Numbered from the stretch's first letter, positions 50,337 through 64,000 are shown. The stretch: DNA of 64,000 bases from Trichoplax adhaerens (GCF_000150275.1 NW_002060961.1:70002-134001), one strand, 5' to 3'. Numbers and translations are program-made. The notes: generated from the sequence alone by a model not told the origin.

Positions 50337-53300
50337 ATGCCTATCAAACGGAATATTAAAAGTGTAGGCATTGAAGATAGTTTTGAGAAAGCCGTTAGTA
50401 GGTTGCGTCTGGAGAAATGTGCTGCTTTACGTGATCGTAGGAAATGGCTCTCCTTGGAAAGGATCAAGAAGCACTTTCTAACCACTAAGGTAATAACTCT
50501 TAGGCTATAATATTACTTAGAGTCAGCCATAATGAGTTAAAGAATAATCTCCCATCTTCAGTCGATAACTGTTTAGGATTAAGGCGCTTCTTCTCTTTCG
50601 TAAAATTTTATAAAGAATAATATATTCGCTGTCTAATATATAGTAATTTATACATAATATGATGATTATAAATATTTATCGGCTATCGACCGTATTCTAC
50701 TTCCTGATCTGTCCTATTCGTTGTTAAGCCTAAATCTGCTTAAAGAAATCATCATTCGCAAAAATCTCTGACGTTCTTCTTTTTATAGTACAAACACAGT
50801 GATAGATAACTGTTTAGCTCGATCTCGTCGGTATGATTAAAGTTTCTCAAGCTAAATAGTACTTTAAGTAATATTGCAATTAGATAATAAATAGTTTTAA
50901 AAACAAAAATAGAACCATATGGTCTTTAAAAGTACAGCTTAAAATCTTGTATTATCGTTAAGTCTGTTGCCTAATTATGCTAGTGTAAATGAAAGATATT
51001 CTATCCAATGTTTTCAATTTTACGTGTTTTCCGGTTAAAAACTCTAATCCTCATCTCAATTTGATCATGTTAGGTTCTTCGTTCCTTTCTACATACTTTG
51101 AACATTGTCGTTTTTTACTTAATGGCATTAGCTGCTCTATCAACTTGGATATGCCAGAGATTTCGTAAGCAAGATAGTCATAATTGCCACTGGTTTATTT
51201 ATTTATCGGATCTTTTATTTTTTTGTTTATAATAATTTCTTATACTGATGTTGAAATATCAGCCTTTCCAATTGTAATATTTTTCTGATATTGAACCCGA
51301 AAGAATAGATTTTCATCCCATGACAAAATTTTGCACTATATTATTTGTAGTGTGATGAAATCAGATATTAGTTTAATTGGTACGGAATACTACAGTAGTT
51401 TAACCCTATTCTGGCGCGAATAAATCTCATCCTTCCAAAACAGTAAAAGGATTTCTCGATAGCTTACATTTCTGCTTGATTCTCTGACACTGACTGGAGA
51501 GACGTTTATCATAGAAGCAATCAATAGTTGATTTTCCAAATCTAGCTAGCTTTGCGTCTCTTATAGATCTGCTGATTAATTACTACAGTGACCATATCTA
51601 TGCTTTGTTTAAAGCATACGATGCAAATTATTCTTATTTTGTACTTTATTTATGTTTACAATAACCCGATTTATGAATTGTGACGGTAATAATTCCATCG
51701 TATTAATGGATTCTATCTTGAATATTGCTCTATACAAGTCTCTTAATCTTTGATTGATGAAAACACTGATCAGTGATACGTTTATCTTAAAGTACTTAAA
51801 CTTTAGCTGTAACTTTGACTAACCCATGAAAATATCTTCGTCAACAAGATTTATAATATTATAGAATCTAACAAGTATCTATAACACAAGTATAATCATA
51901 ACGATAGCATATTTTCCCCTAGACATTTACTTTGATGTTCAAATGACAACCTTTGTTGGTCCTACCGTCTTCCCATTAGCTTTTCAAATTAATGGTAAGA
52001 AGTACTAGTATAAAATTCCTCTGTATTACCCTTATGCAGTCATCAAAAATTGCTTAATTCCTTTTTGCCTATAGCTACCTTCCAGCGTCGAGAACGAGTT
52101 TTAGAATATTTAGCAGAGATGAAAGCAGCCCTGATGGAATTACTTTTCTGTCATAAGAATTGGACTAAACCAGCAGGTTAAGTTATTATACTTATATTTT
52201 TAAATAAGACGAAAACTAACTAAACAAGCTCAGTAGGATGTACTTAATATATTTTGCCATGGTAAATATTTTAGGCCTTCCAAATTCTTTTGCTCGGACA
52301 ACCGCCCTAAGATTACAAGAACTTATCGTTAGCATCCATCTATACCTTTTGCAAGAAAAGGAAAAGGAAAGGCTCTCTTTATTACGGGTAATGAGGTGTA
52401 CACTATACTGTAGTAATTTCTTTAAAGTCAAGAATAGCAATTCTATTCTATGGAAATGTGATACATTAGACTTGGTCGTATTAATTGGCCTACCGTAGAT
52501 CCCATTGGAATAGAGATAGTAGTAATATCATTTATCAGGTTAATATAGTTGTTTAAGATGGGACTAGATAAAAAAATTAATGGCGATGCGATAGAAACTT
52601 CTATAGTTATTACCAATCATACTGTGGTTACTTATATTTATATACGAGTATGACAGTATTATCAATTATCGCGCAAATTTAACTGTTCTACGTGAATCGG
52701 AGAATTAATTTGATAATGTTTCATTTGCATCTAGACAATCTATCACTTGCTTAGCAGCCTTAGTGAGCGTAATGAAATTATCCGAGATACTCCACTCTGT
52801 GGTGCTGGCCCTTTATGTACAAGAGTAATCCATTATCACAAGTAAGATACTATACAATTTATTAACTAGCATTAATAAAATCTAGGCAATAGAGCAATAC
52901 AAATCAAAGATTAAAGTACATGTCGTATTTTACTTAAAATACTGCAAATACTCGTATATGTCGACAATAGTGATTTTATTTAGCTATCTCATTTTTTATC
53001 ATTTCCAGCTTAATATGCCATTCCTTTGAAAAGCTTCGCATTATCCGTGAATATCGATCACCTCGCAGCATTATGTCATTTACCAAAGTATTTATCTTCA
53101 TGATGCCAATTTTGCTATCTCCAACCTATGTTTACATTGGCATTAAAGTAAGTAAGGTTGTCGAATAAATTGGGGAAGAAATAGTGTACTGTATTTATTG
53201 CCTCTTGAAGTGGTTTAATAAATTAAAGGCTAGATTAGTTCTATGTCATTACTGTATTAAGAGACAACGTAGCGATTATAGCAAGTAATCTGCTACCTTA

Positions 53301-55078
53301 TTCTATCCGAATTCTATGATTGCTAACGATCCAAGATGATGATTATAGTAGCATGAGAGGCTAAATATCTACCACTGTGGTTTGAAATTTTTTTTCTAAA
53401 TTGAACTACGTAAGCTTTTGCTATCCAAATTTCGTAATTGCTAACGATCCAAGATAATGATTATAGTAGAAGGATAGGCTACTTAGCAGCTTGTTATGGC
53501 TATTATCAGATTATACTGGCACAATAAATAATTTGTCGCTATTTTACACTTACACTTACCTAGCTAATATCCGTAATACCGTCTAACTTAACCCTTTATT
53601 TCTACGCTTCTTCACAGAGGATGATTAATCCTCTTAAATTCTTATAGCTACCTGATTTTGCTATGACGTTATTTGTAGATTTATTAAATTAATTTTGTAA
53701 AGCTGCATAGAAGAGAAAATTCAGATATTTCAACGTTGTAAATCTAACCGTAATTACAACTTTTGATATCTTGTAGTTAGTAATAATTGAAAAAGAGATA
53801 GAATTCATTTTACTTTCATTCTTGCTCAAATACAGGCTGGCTCTGACTGGGCGGCTTATTATGTTGCCACTTTAACTGCGTTTCTTTTCGGCTGCCTACA
53901 AGCGGTATCTGATGCTTTGGACGATCCTTTCGACGGTATTGGCCAGGATGATGTTAATTTTAAACAGGTTTGACGGAATAGTTCACAACGATACCTTTAA
54001 CTCATCGATGTTACAGTCTAATTAAATAGATGGAGAGTATTAAGTGTCAAATTAAGAAATTCATGCCCTTAAGTTGTTAGAATAAACACACTATAAACAG
54101 AAGATATCGAGCTGCACGTTAAGAATCCAATTAAAATGAAAGAGTCCATTATCTTCGCTTTAGATGATGTAGAACCCTAATTCTTGTTTAATTTCTTATT
54201 GATCCTAGTTTGAAAATTGGCCTGAAGTTTCATTATTGGAATTTACTCGCATTGGCGGCCAAGAAAAACGTGCCACTGACCATGCTAAAGAAGACGAAAC
54301 CAGGAAGCATTTAGTTGATCAAGATATAACATATGTTACCGATCCAATCGAACGAGGCGATGCCATCCAAACGGATGAAAAATGGCATAGTATTGGTAGA
54401 GGGAATCTCATGAGCTGTAGTGATGCAATAGGGCCAGAAGACGTTGTAGATGATGTTATTCTCGATGATAATATCGACGTTGGAGATAAAGAATCATTAG
54501 AAAATCAACCTATGGTCCATGATGGAATGTATAGTTGGACATCACGTCATAATTTGGATGATATTTACGACTACATACATGACGGTGACGAAAATCCGCA
54601 TGGTAGTATACCAAACATGGAAGTGCTAAATATACCGAACGATAATGAATCTTATACGCAGACTAAAAGTCCAAAGAAGCAATTACCAACTAAAGCAAAT
54701 ATCTTTGATTCGTCCGGTAAACGACGTACGATGACCATGGACTTAGCTCAAAGGCCTACAATTAGGAAAGCTAATTCCTCTGGAGGCATGCCTGCTCATT
54801 GGAATAGTCTAGGGCGCACTGTAGCATCACCAAATAAGCAAAGCAACGTTGAATTAGGTATTACAAACCTAAATCCTCCAGAAGTGCGACGCCAATTATC
54901 TTATTCTCCAACAGATTTTTCTCGATTTATATCTGTAGATAGGACAGTTAATACGAGTAAATCACAAGTGAATGGCAGATGTGCTAGTCCCTTGCTAACC
55001 CGACCAGCTAATTTAGAACCGAAAAGGTTATTATCCACTAGCCAAGTTCTACTACAAACAGATGAAACTATAATCTGA
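50337..55078 (+). CDS. Four-pass membrane protein, bestrophin-like, uncharacterised
   Basis: Nine exons, all in phase: 50337-50489, 51074-51164, 51923-51994, 52075-52176, 52275-52387, 52735-52841, 53009-53147, 53836-53967, 54209-55078; 592 residues. The start is the first ATG, in an open 51-codon exon with a good donor. Hydrophobic segments lie at about 57-76, 88-104 (T-F-V-G-P-T-V-F-P-L-A-F-Q-I-N, followed at once by A-T-F-Q-R-R-E-R), 233-257 and 264-285. Between them is a helical, charged stretch with R-I-I-R-E-Y-R-S-P-R-S. The motif D-D-P-F-D-G-I-G-Q-D-D-V near 287-298, just after the last membrane segment, is like the acidic post-membrane motif of bestrophin-type anion channels and of a related protist membrane family. 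A hydrophilic C-terminal region of about 290 residues has no domain I know. The gene is sure; channel function is inference. Confidence 0.85.
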
Positions 55079-58000
55079 ATGAAAATTTATTAAAACCTGT
55101 GAATGAGTAAAGTAATGACCTGAAAATATAGGCTAAACACTGCATCCATTGGCTGATATATTAGTAGCTGTAACCTGTAAATATTCCTCAGGACATTGGT
55201 AATCGGTATACACCTGAGATTAACCTCTCAGAAAACAAGATTAAATTCCAGAATGATAGCGATGATTTTCTCTGCCTGACTACAGCTGCAGTCACCTGGA
55301 AGGGTAATGCATATTAAAATCTAGTCCTCTTTATGTCTAGTACGATAACATTGATTCTTTTACTATCAATCTTAGTGATCTGTACAGTACATCAGAGAAT
55401 TTGAAACTATTTATCTCACAGCTGCAAATAAAATGGTATCACGCTTGATGCTGCTTGCCAAGCCTTTTTATCTATCTAGCATTATCGTTATTCTTCATAA
55501 CACTTGATATTCAACCTAAACTGCGTAGATTGTATCAATCAGGCTTAAATATCGAGAAGGATAGATACTTCTCCCATTGTCCGCTACGATATGTAAGCAA
55601 TCTGTAGCTTTCAACCGCTAATTAATGCGTACTCAACACTTCCTTGGCAAAGCAAATCGGATCATAAACGGGACCAAGTACCTAACACCTCTCCATTTGG
55701 CACATCAACAGCTAAAATGAATTGTTCTGTTGAGAATGTAGGACTGTCTTAAAGACATTTATTATTCGATACGTGACACAATTCGTGAAGATGCCAATCG
55801 TATTGTTTCTTAACTATACTAGATCCGAAAAATTAGAAGACCGAGCTGGTATGAGCAATTCATTGTAAATTTTCTAGTCTCTTGCTCCAAGAATGACTAT
55901 AAATGATTATATTGAAATGATTATTAATTGAAATCGTTCTAAATAAGTAATTCTAATAAAATTGATTATTTTAAACCATAGCGATTACTTAAATTAACAT
56001 AAGCTTCATAAAATTGAATTCATAGCCATCCTATGTAATAAATAAATTATAACTAAACCATCATAAAAACTTTCTTTCGGCGTGCAAAGCTAATCGATCT
56101 AATGTAGCCAATTGTCGTCTCTAGATTATCCAACTATGATTTGACGTTTTATATCTGTCTATTTCAAAATCGTCTTATAGCTAAATATCGATTAGTATTA
56201 ATAGCCAATTATTTTTACATTTATTCATAGTTTTATTTATTCTTCAAGTAACAAAATATCTATAATTTAATGGATTAATACAAGTATTTACCATGCTATG
56301 GATAAAAATAATCATGTAGCACCGTTATTATCATACTCGCAATGTAATATGAAGATGATAATATCCCGTTGCTAAAGTATAGCATATTCTACGATATTCC
56401 TTGTTTTCATTGCAAGTCCTCTAGAATTTCATATCTACCAACTCAAAATATAATTGCTTTCAAAATTTTTCATAAGTAATGAAGCAGGTCTCTAAAAATA
56501 AATTACCGGTGCCGAGTAATAACTTTATATATTGTAGTATTAGGCAGACATGTCTATAAAGTATAAGCTCATCTATACGGACTATGAATAGCAAACTGCT
56601 TATTAAAACTGATTTATTATAGCAGTAGAACAAAATGAATCGTCATGATAATAAATTCAAAATTCCTATCTATGATTCAAATGGTTTCAAAATTACTTCA
56701 TGATACATATTAATACTAAAACTGTTTTACTTGGTAAATATACTATTTTTAATCGATTGTTGAAAATTGGTATGCTCCATTGCAAATTTACTAGAAGCTA
56801 CTGATTAAGTATAGGCAATGATCAACGTGACCATGTAGTGTAAGCAAAATGTTATCCATATTTTGGATATTTGTTTTACGCTAGTGAAGAGAATTTTGCA
56901 ATAAAATAGCGTTACTTTTAAGCTGAAGTAAACATACAAGTATACTATACGACGTATAAGCAAGGAGTTATTTCTGCTAGTAAAAAGCCACGAAACTACT
57001 AAGTGAAACTAGAATTGAAATGATTGTATTACTCTGTAGTCTCGGCAACGTTGATGCGAAATATACTCTAGATATACGATGATAAGATACCAGTAGTAGC
57101 ATATTGTAATAAAAATTTAATTTGGTCTGTCTACGTTAAAAACTTTATGAGAAATACATATTTTGTATTAAAAGTAATTAAAGACTTATTACTAGTGCAA
57201 TATATTGCCAGATATTGATAATTCTATGTTCGCTGAGCTTTGCTGGAGAAGGGCGATTAGCAGATTACGAATGCAGTTATATGGAATATTGTAATGCAGA
57301 GTGCTGCATGCTCTATCCGATTGGTATTTTGTAAAATTAGAAGTGAATTTCGCTACAAGTATTCTATGTTGACATCAATTATATATCGATAACATCTTCT
57401 ATCCCTCAACTGAAAGTAAGTATGTAAGAATTATAATGTAGATTAAAAAACTTAAAAATAGAGAATGTACAATTGGAATTGGATTTATTTAGGTCAATTT
57501 TAGAGAGGATAAACGGGGATTTAGCCGCTCACAAGACTACGTTAGCGTAATTTATACTATTGCATTCCAGCTATAAACTATTCGTAATAAACTGTTATCG
57601 TCTATTGCAGATTAGAACATACTAATCGTGATAATAGCGGGCGTAGAGGTAGATTTATTGGCGTATTATTGATTAAAATTTAGCTTACTCAAAGTACCGG
57701 TATCCCTTATAATCGATTGTGCCAAGATGATAAGCAACAGAATCGAGATTAGGCACTTTAATTAAAATTAGAATTTCTTGATTGAGTAAATATTAATTAC
57801 ACGAAGCATTCGCTGATATGGGATCAGTAATAGTGCTTCCTTATAGTTTAATAGGGCCTGCTATACAATTTTTTAATATAATCATCATCGGCATAAGCTC
57901 CATCACGTTAGAAAAATGCAAAAATTAATAATTTATCATAACTCATCATTAACTCAACTGTTATTTATCTATTATCTATCAATATCAAGTTTTGACAACA

Positions 58001-58123
58001 TATTTTACTTAGTTGATTGCAACTTTTAACCTATTCTCATTTTCATGAAGATAGCTTAAAACTAGTTTGTTACTAAAATTTAAATTTTGGATATTTGCAT
58101 CGCCCATAATATTAGTCCTTCCA
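55079..58123. other. Intergenic between convergent genes; no gene seen
   Basis: The 3' ends of the membrane-protein gene (+) and receptor B (-) face each other across this stretch. I see no exon or clear repeat. Confidence 0.5.
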
Positions 58124-61100
58124 CTAAGTCACAATTGGTGTAAGATCACTCATTTCCTCATTCTGCTTGCGGTGAAAAGAAATGCTATCACAATTAAGAA
58201 AAGTAATCCAATTTGAGCATGACCTAAATATGTTACTACTACTCAAGTAGTATAACAATGTAAATAGGATACCACCATATATCAATTTACAGCATGAAAT
58301 TATAGTTGCAAACGAGTTTCATTTACATAACCTCGTAATATACAATTATTGAAGCGCACTTGCAGTAACAGGTTTATTCAATACAGCTAGAGTTTTTAAT
58401 ACTTACCTCATAAATAATACGTTTTTCCTATTATTACGCCAAAAGACTAATAAGCGAGTGCTTAAGGTACATATTATGAAAGCTGAAACCACAATAACAA
58501 TGATAGTAACATGATTTCTAGCTTGATCTCGTGATATTCCAGTAGTATTATCTGTTGCTGTTATGACTGTGCCATTAAGATTTTTAATTTCAGAGCTGTA
58601 AATAGTGGTGCATGGATAATAGTTTTAGAACTTAATTTTAAAAGTTAGAGAATCAATTGATTCATTTAGGCTATACAGATTTAATACTATGCATCACGTA
58701 ATGTGTAGCACTATTTTAGCAGTAAATATGTTATGGCACGATCGAATATTAATTTATTATATAAATTAAGCCATCAAATTGAGTAAATCTGTATCATTTT
58801 TACTTACAAATAGCAGGCTAACAAAGTTGGCCAGACTAAAATGTATTTACAATCTTGAGATTCGTAAACAAAGTTGGGCTGGCCCTATTATTTTAATATG
58901 AAGAATATTATTAATAGCTCAAATTCTTAATGGTTCTTTTCGTTTCTTTGTAATGATTATAAATGCTTAAGCATCATTTCAGGATCGATGATTCTATTTC
59001 AAGGTTAAAATATTTCTTGGCTTAATAGCGATTCAAATAATGAATTGCTCATATCCTAGAATAATACTGGATGCATGTAAGTTCTACGTAATACGATTGC
59101 AAAAGAAACCTGACTTATTTGAAGATAGAAACAATCGGTCAGAGCATAGCCATGTTCTGATTAGCATCAGTCTTAAGAATTCAAAGAAGGACGGATTTTA
59201 TTTACGTGGTAAGCTACAGTAATTGTGGAATTTCATTCTTTACTATGTCTTATAAGCTATATTTAATTCAATTAATTCATTCTTAGTTCCTCGTTTTGGG
59301 TCGTAAACATGCTAAGAATAATTGGAAAGTAGCTAAATTTTCTCAATGAGGTTCATCCTCAAAGCTATGATCTGCAATTGTGGAAATTGTTGACGAGAAC
59401 CAATAATCAGCTCTGTTACTCTAAATCTTTCGCAATTAAAATTGTTGATAAAATTAATGATAGATTTACTGCATTCCTGTTAAATTAGGCTACGAACTAC
59501 TACATCCAACTTAGGATAAGTATATTAGCAAAAGTACAATATGCTAGTAAATATCATAAATCATTGATAATTATGTCTGTTACGGTACTATTCGATAGCC
59601 ATTAACTTTTCAGTTTAGTCTGGTTATAATCGAAAATTGCAATCATTTGATTCATGTATAAAATTGAGCTGCTTTTGTTATGATATACTATGAAATTAGT
59701 CGTGTGGGCTTCTATCGCAAAGTTAACTATTCTAATCTATCAGCCGTACTGATTGCCGAATATAACTATCACCAGATTAACTGCACTTGTAAATACAGGA
59801 CACTACAGCTACAATACCTCTTTGCTGCTAATTATTTAATTCTCTCCAAACTAGCTTAATTTAGCCAAAATGAGATATGCTACTTACTTTCTTTTACCCC
59901 AATGATTACACAGCTGTATACTAGCATACTAATATGATTTAAGGATACTTAATAGATTGACTATGTATTAATATCGATGCGTAACTTCCCTAACAACAAC
60001 TCAATTTTAAAATTAAATTTCATTCAAACTTGAGGCATTAAATATATGTATCAATCGTTCTGTATTGGACTCAATCAGCATGGAATTACTTCTTTTAATC
60101 TATCACAAAGTGGCACAGCTTAACCTTATATTATAGTATTTTGTATTATGGTATATCATTTCATAGTAAAAGAGAGAAAATGAAATAAACCTCGGCTGTT
60201 TTGCTCATACCAAATATTGGTCAGGATCACACCGGAAGAATATAACCGTTGTAATAGTTTTATTAGTGCCTGGGCGGCATCGATGTTTTGTTGGTAAAAT
60301 CATTTCTAGTATATTATGATTTCGCATATAGAATTCTCTATGCATGGTACTGCTACCAATTTGATGATGAATTCCATCACTTTCGACTATGCAGGCACTG
60401 CTATCTACGCAAGAGCTATTCCGATTTAATGCGTTCAAATTCTTGCAGACATTAATAAATAATGTCGAATTTTTACCATAATTTGTAGTTACCGTGATAT
60501 TCCAGTTATTTGACGGCAGAGCAAAATCGTTGGCGTTAAAAAATATTCCAGTCTGCTGATCTACAGTGATGATGCAATCGTTATCCGGCAGTGGTCCATG
60601 CTGTCTTTTACAAGCAAGAATAGATGGCCATAGAAATTGAGCACGACATTTCGTCATGTCAAATTGAAGAAGTTTCGGTTTACTAATTCTAGAATCGCAA
60701 CTAAAGTGAATTGCTGTTGTTGCTGACTGATTTCTACGTTGGCATAATGGTGCTCCGAAAGCATAAGAAACTGTCACTACCGATTGATCCCTATTAGATG
60801 GAGAAAAATTTCGTGACCAGGTTAATCCAAGTGTTTCAGTATTTATTTCATTTCTATCTTGCATGCAAATTGCAGCTGACGGTAAACAACCTTGAGGTCG
60901 ATTACGGATTGGATCGCACAAGTTAAGCCAATATCGATTACCTTTAGCATCTACCCATTTCCAATCTGACCCCATAAGAGAAAATGGGCTTAGATCAAAT
61001 TGACCGTTACGATTTCTAATCGTGCATTCATTTTGATAATGCAAGGAACAAGCATATTTGGTTTTCCATATAAAATTAAATTCACAGGAATCATCATCTT

Positions 61101-63393
61101 GAGTTATAAGAATCGGTTTACCATTTCCGCCATTTTTATCACATATCAATATAATTGTAGTAGAAATTCTTTGACTAGAATTTTTAGAGCATACTGATCC
61201 GTTAAAGTATTGTAATGTTAATATATCCCGATCGAGAATCGTTAAAAGACTACTATCGACTGAGCCTAACGAAAGAGAGCTACCATTCTGTGCTAAACAG
61301 ACACTAGCTCCAGCACATTCGGACTTTGACAGAGCTAAGTTTTGAACGGTATCGCATATACGAAGATAGATCAAGCCGTAGGATGATTGAATAACGTAAT
61401 GACTCTCACTGAATTGATTTAGACGAGATAAATTGTACATGGAATTAGTGATTGCATTGTGGATCCAACAGCTATTCCATTTACTTTGTTTGCTAGTGCA
61501 AGCACGGTTGGTTCGCCACCAAATCGTATCCTGGCATGAATCTGATCGATTCAAATCTAAAACTGGATAGCCAATAGAGCCCATTCTGCAAGTGAAGATG
61601 ATTAAAGTACTTCTGTTTCTGGAGGTATCCGCAGAACACGGACTACCTTGGGCATACCTCAAGATGATGGAACCATCTGGATCTATTTTAGCGGGATGAT
61701 CAAATCCACCAAGATTAACTGTTAAGTTAGATCGTGGTAGTATAGCACAAGCGGCAGATCCTGCGGGGCATCGTAGGTTTTCAACCGGATTCAGAGCTTT
61801 GCAAATATTAATATAAATTTTCTTGTCGATACCTATCGAATTCTGAACATTATAAACTTTCCAGCCTCCCTGATTTCTGGTCAAGGGAGATAAATCCACC
61901 ATTGAACCATTTGGATTTGTGGCTAGGCATTCCGTCTGCTCTTCACAAGCAAGTTTGGTCGGCCAAATGAACGAATAGACACATTGACGGCTTTCATTAA
62001 TAAAAATAGGTCGCCCAATAGTAATGTTTGGCGAGCATATAAAAGTGATGATTGTACTTCGATGATGGAGTCCATGGCATAAATCTCCATCAGAATAATT
62101 GAAGAATAACTGCCCAGCATGATAGTAGAGTATTTTATTAACACGTCCACAATTATACCTTAGGGTGTGATTCGTTTGATAGAATTGGCAATTTGCTGAC
62201 TGATTACTGCAATAATTGACATTTAATGGACCACAAACATTGATATTGAAAGCATGTCCTTTGCGATCAGTCACGATATAGTCTTGATTCGGATTATATA
62301 ACGAATTTAGATTAAATATATGACCAGATAACGGATTTTTAATCCTACAATTTTCTCCAGCTGCTGACTGAACAGGGCAAGCGGCTTCGTGGATCCAAAG
62401 GAAGTAATAATGGCAATGATTTTCATGACTGATGAATACAGGAGCATTCTATGGTTATATAGTAAATTATTGAAATCTCAATAGTAGTAAAACTCTAGTT
62501 GGTAATTAAATTAAATCATCAATATATAATGTTATTTAGATTGAATGATGGAGCAAAGAAGAGCAGTTTATATTAAAATAACTGAATAGAGAATACAGTA
62601 GTATATCGCGGAGATTTATGTAATATATCGAAAATCATAGAGATGCTAACATGATACACTGATGTTATACCTACTTTAACTCCATATTTGCATGTAAACA
62701 TTATCCTGGTGGTCTTTCTGCTAGAACCGTCTGAGCAAATATCGCCATGCGTATAAAATAAACTTAATAAGCCATTTTCGATCTTAATACCTTTGCTTAT
62801 TCTTCCGAGATTATGAAATATTCTAGAACCATACATCATTAAAGTCAGGGAAGATTACATTAATAATTTCATGTTTATTTGCATCATCATCTCTAGAACT
62901 TTTAAATCAACTTCATACCTCGATTTATTTTTACCCTGTTGATTAATTATCAGGCAAGATTTTGAGGAATTTGGACAACCCATTACGCCTTGTACAGATC
63001 GACAAACGTTGATATAATAAATTTGATTCGACGGAGATTTTGCGTTTACAGCTAACCAGCCACCGTTCGATTTGACCAAGCTGCTTAGATCGTACTGTTT
63101 GCCAGTATTTTGATCTGTTATGCTCATTTGGCAATGGTATAATTGCGCTGAGGAGCAAGCAGCAGAAGTATACCATCGAAATTCATGCATACAATTGGGC
63201 CATCGTTGAATAAAAATCGGCCCAGAGCCAATGATGTCGCCCGTCAAATTGCAATAAAAGTGAATTAAAGTTGATTCCCGATTTTCCAAAGATAAATCAC
63301 ATTTATTGCCATGGGTGTAACGTAGAGTTAAACGATTTCGTTCATAAATTAAATTACCATTATTCATGCCAAGTGATTTTACTGCCTGTGTTC
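58124..63393 (-). CDS. Cation-independent mannose-6-phosphate receptor B (5' part not in window)
   Basis: Visible exons in phase: 63393-62919, 62822-62675, 62448-60211, 58884-58808, 58595-58407 and, less surely, 58223-58124. They match receptor A exon by exon (475/463, 148/145, 2238/2223 and 77/77 nt), and their order corresponds to visible repeats 6-12 of A. The repeat in 62448-61950 has the full Gln-Arg-Glu-Tyr set: N-C-Q-F, H-H-R-S-T-I-I-T-F, N-E-S-R-Q-C-V-Y. The other visible repeats do not. A transmembrane segment (V-T-I-I-V-I-V-V-S-A-F-I-I-C) is in 58595-58407, followed by W-R-N-N-R-K. The last exon, joined through a consensus AG|GTAAGT donor, would give a tail ending E-E-M-S-D-L-T-P-I-V-T. 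The exon at 63393 begins inside a codon, so the N-terminal half lies beyond the 600-bp intron that reaches the window edge. Confidence 0.87.
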
Positions 63394-64000
63394 CTAATGT
63401 AACGATGCGGTAGAATTTTATAGTTTAGAATTATTTAGCAAACATCTTTAATGAAATTAATCTTATTTGCAGAAAAAATCACAAATGTTAATACGTTTAC
63501 TTCTGATTACAGTAGCGCTAAAATCGTAAAGAGTTTATATTACGAATAAGTAACATACATGTAGAGCAATAAAAACTATTTCTTTGGTTGTTTGTAGATA
63601 TTTTATAGAATAATAAAAAAATTGCTGATCTAAAATTTTTAGTTTAGAAGAGTTTGGGCAGACATCATCGAGATCAATCCGGTTATAGAAACATTACACA
63701 AATGCTGATGCATTTGTTTCTGATCACAGGAGACTTAAATTGCAAATAATTTGCTGTTACTAGTAAAATGATATATTTAAAGCAGTCAAAACTACTTCAT
63801 ACGTTCTCTATGGATATTTTATAGTTGCATGTGATCATTGTTAATCTACCGCGGCTACCTTTAATCCTAAATTACTGAAAGTCCTATAGATTTGATTTAA
63901 TGCAATATTGTTTCAGAAGCAATACGTAAGGTTTCATAAAGGATCATGTATCCTTTATTTTCTATTAATAGTCAATTAAACCAACCTTTATTATAACTGC
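63394..64000 (-). other. Receptor B intron, running to the window edge
   Basis: The acceptor (attag) is at 63394. No further receptor exon is seen up to 64000. Confidence 0.6.

Noticed and set aside
60205-60211. End of receptor B at the stop just after 60205
   Set aside because: A donor (TTG|GTATGA) before the stop joins in phase to the 77-nt exon at 58884-58808, which has the same length and motif as its partner in receptor A and leads to a transmembrane exon.

Overview
The window is eukaryotic nuclear DNA, about two-thirds A+T, with intron-rich genes (GT-AG introns, many only 60-300 bp). The gene content is animal: a Dopey/DOP1 homologue, two paralogous cation-independent mannose-6-phosphate receptors (CI-MPR), a multi-pass membrane protein and a family of class I methyltransferases. 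Base composition, gene density and the remnant of a ZU5-type domain would suit an early-branching metazoan such as a placozoan. That placement is inference, not shown directly. All exon models below come from reading splice sites and reading-frame phase by hand.

Region 1 (1-20.9 kb) is a duplication field. A decayed ZU5-like fragment lies at the left edge. A segment carrying a methyltransferase gene is present three times in the same orientation (about 2.3-8.1, 10.0-15.55 and 16.9-19.08 kb). The first copy is an intact 4-exon gene of 271 residues. The second is also 271 residues if a 132-bp internal tandem duplication is spliced out as an intron. The third is a pseudogene cut short by a dispersed repeat that also lies at 1.83-2.12 kb. 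Minisatellite-like arrays and a cluster of short GC-rich hairpins (8.6-9.9 kb) fill the spaces.

Region 2 (20.9-32.6 kb, minus strand) is a 21-exon DOP1 gene of about 2,383 residues. It is continuous in phase from start to stop except for one apparent single-base deletion near 26,402.

Region 3 (32.6-63.4 kb) holds two CI-MPR genes on the minus strand, at 35.2-42.5 kb (A) and 58.1 kb to beyond the window's right half (B). A plus-strand gene for a bestrophin-like membrane protein (50.3-55.1 kb) lies between them. Receptor A keeps three repeats with the Gln-Arg-Glu-Tyr mannose-6-phosphate pocket and has a cytoplasmic tail ending in an acidic-cluster dileucine signal. Receptor B keeps one such repeat in the visible part and has a different predicted tail. 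Receptor A is flanked on both sides by higher-GC islands rich in GTAC-type inverted repeats. DOP1 acts in endosome-to-Golgi transport and CI-MPR is a classic cargo of that route, so two functionally related genes are neighbours here, possibly by chance.
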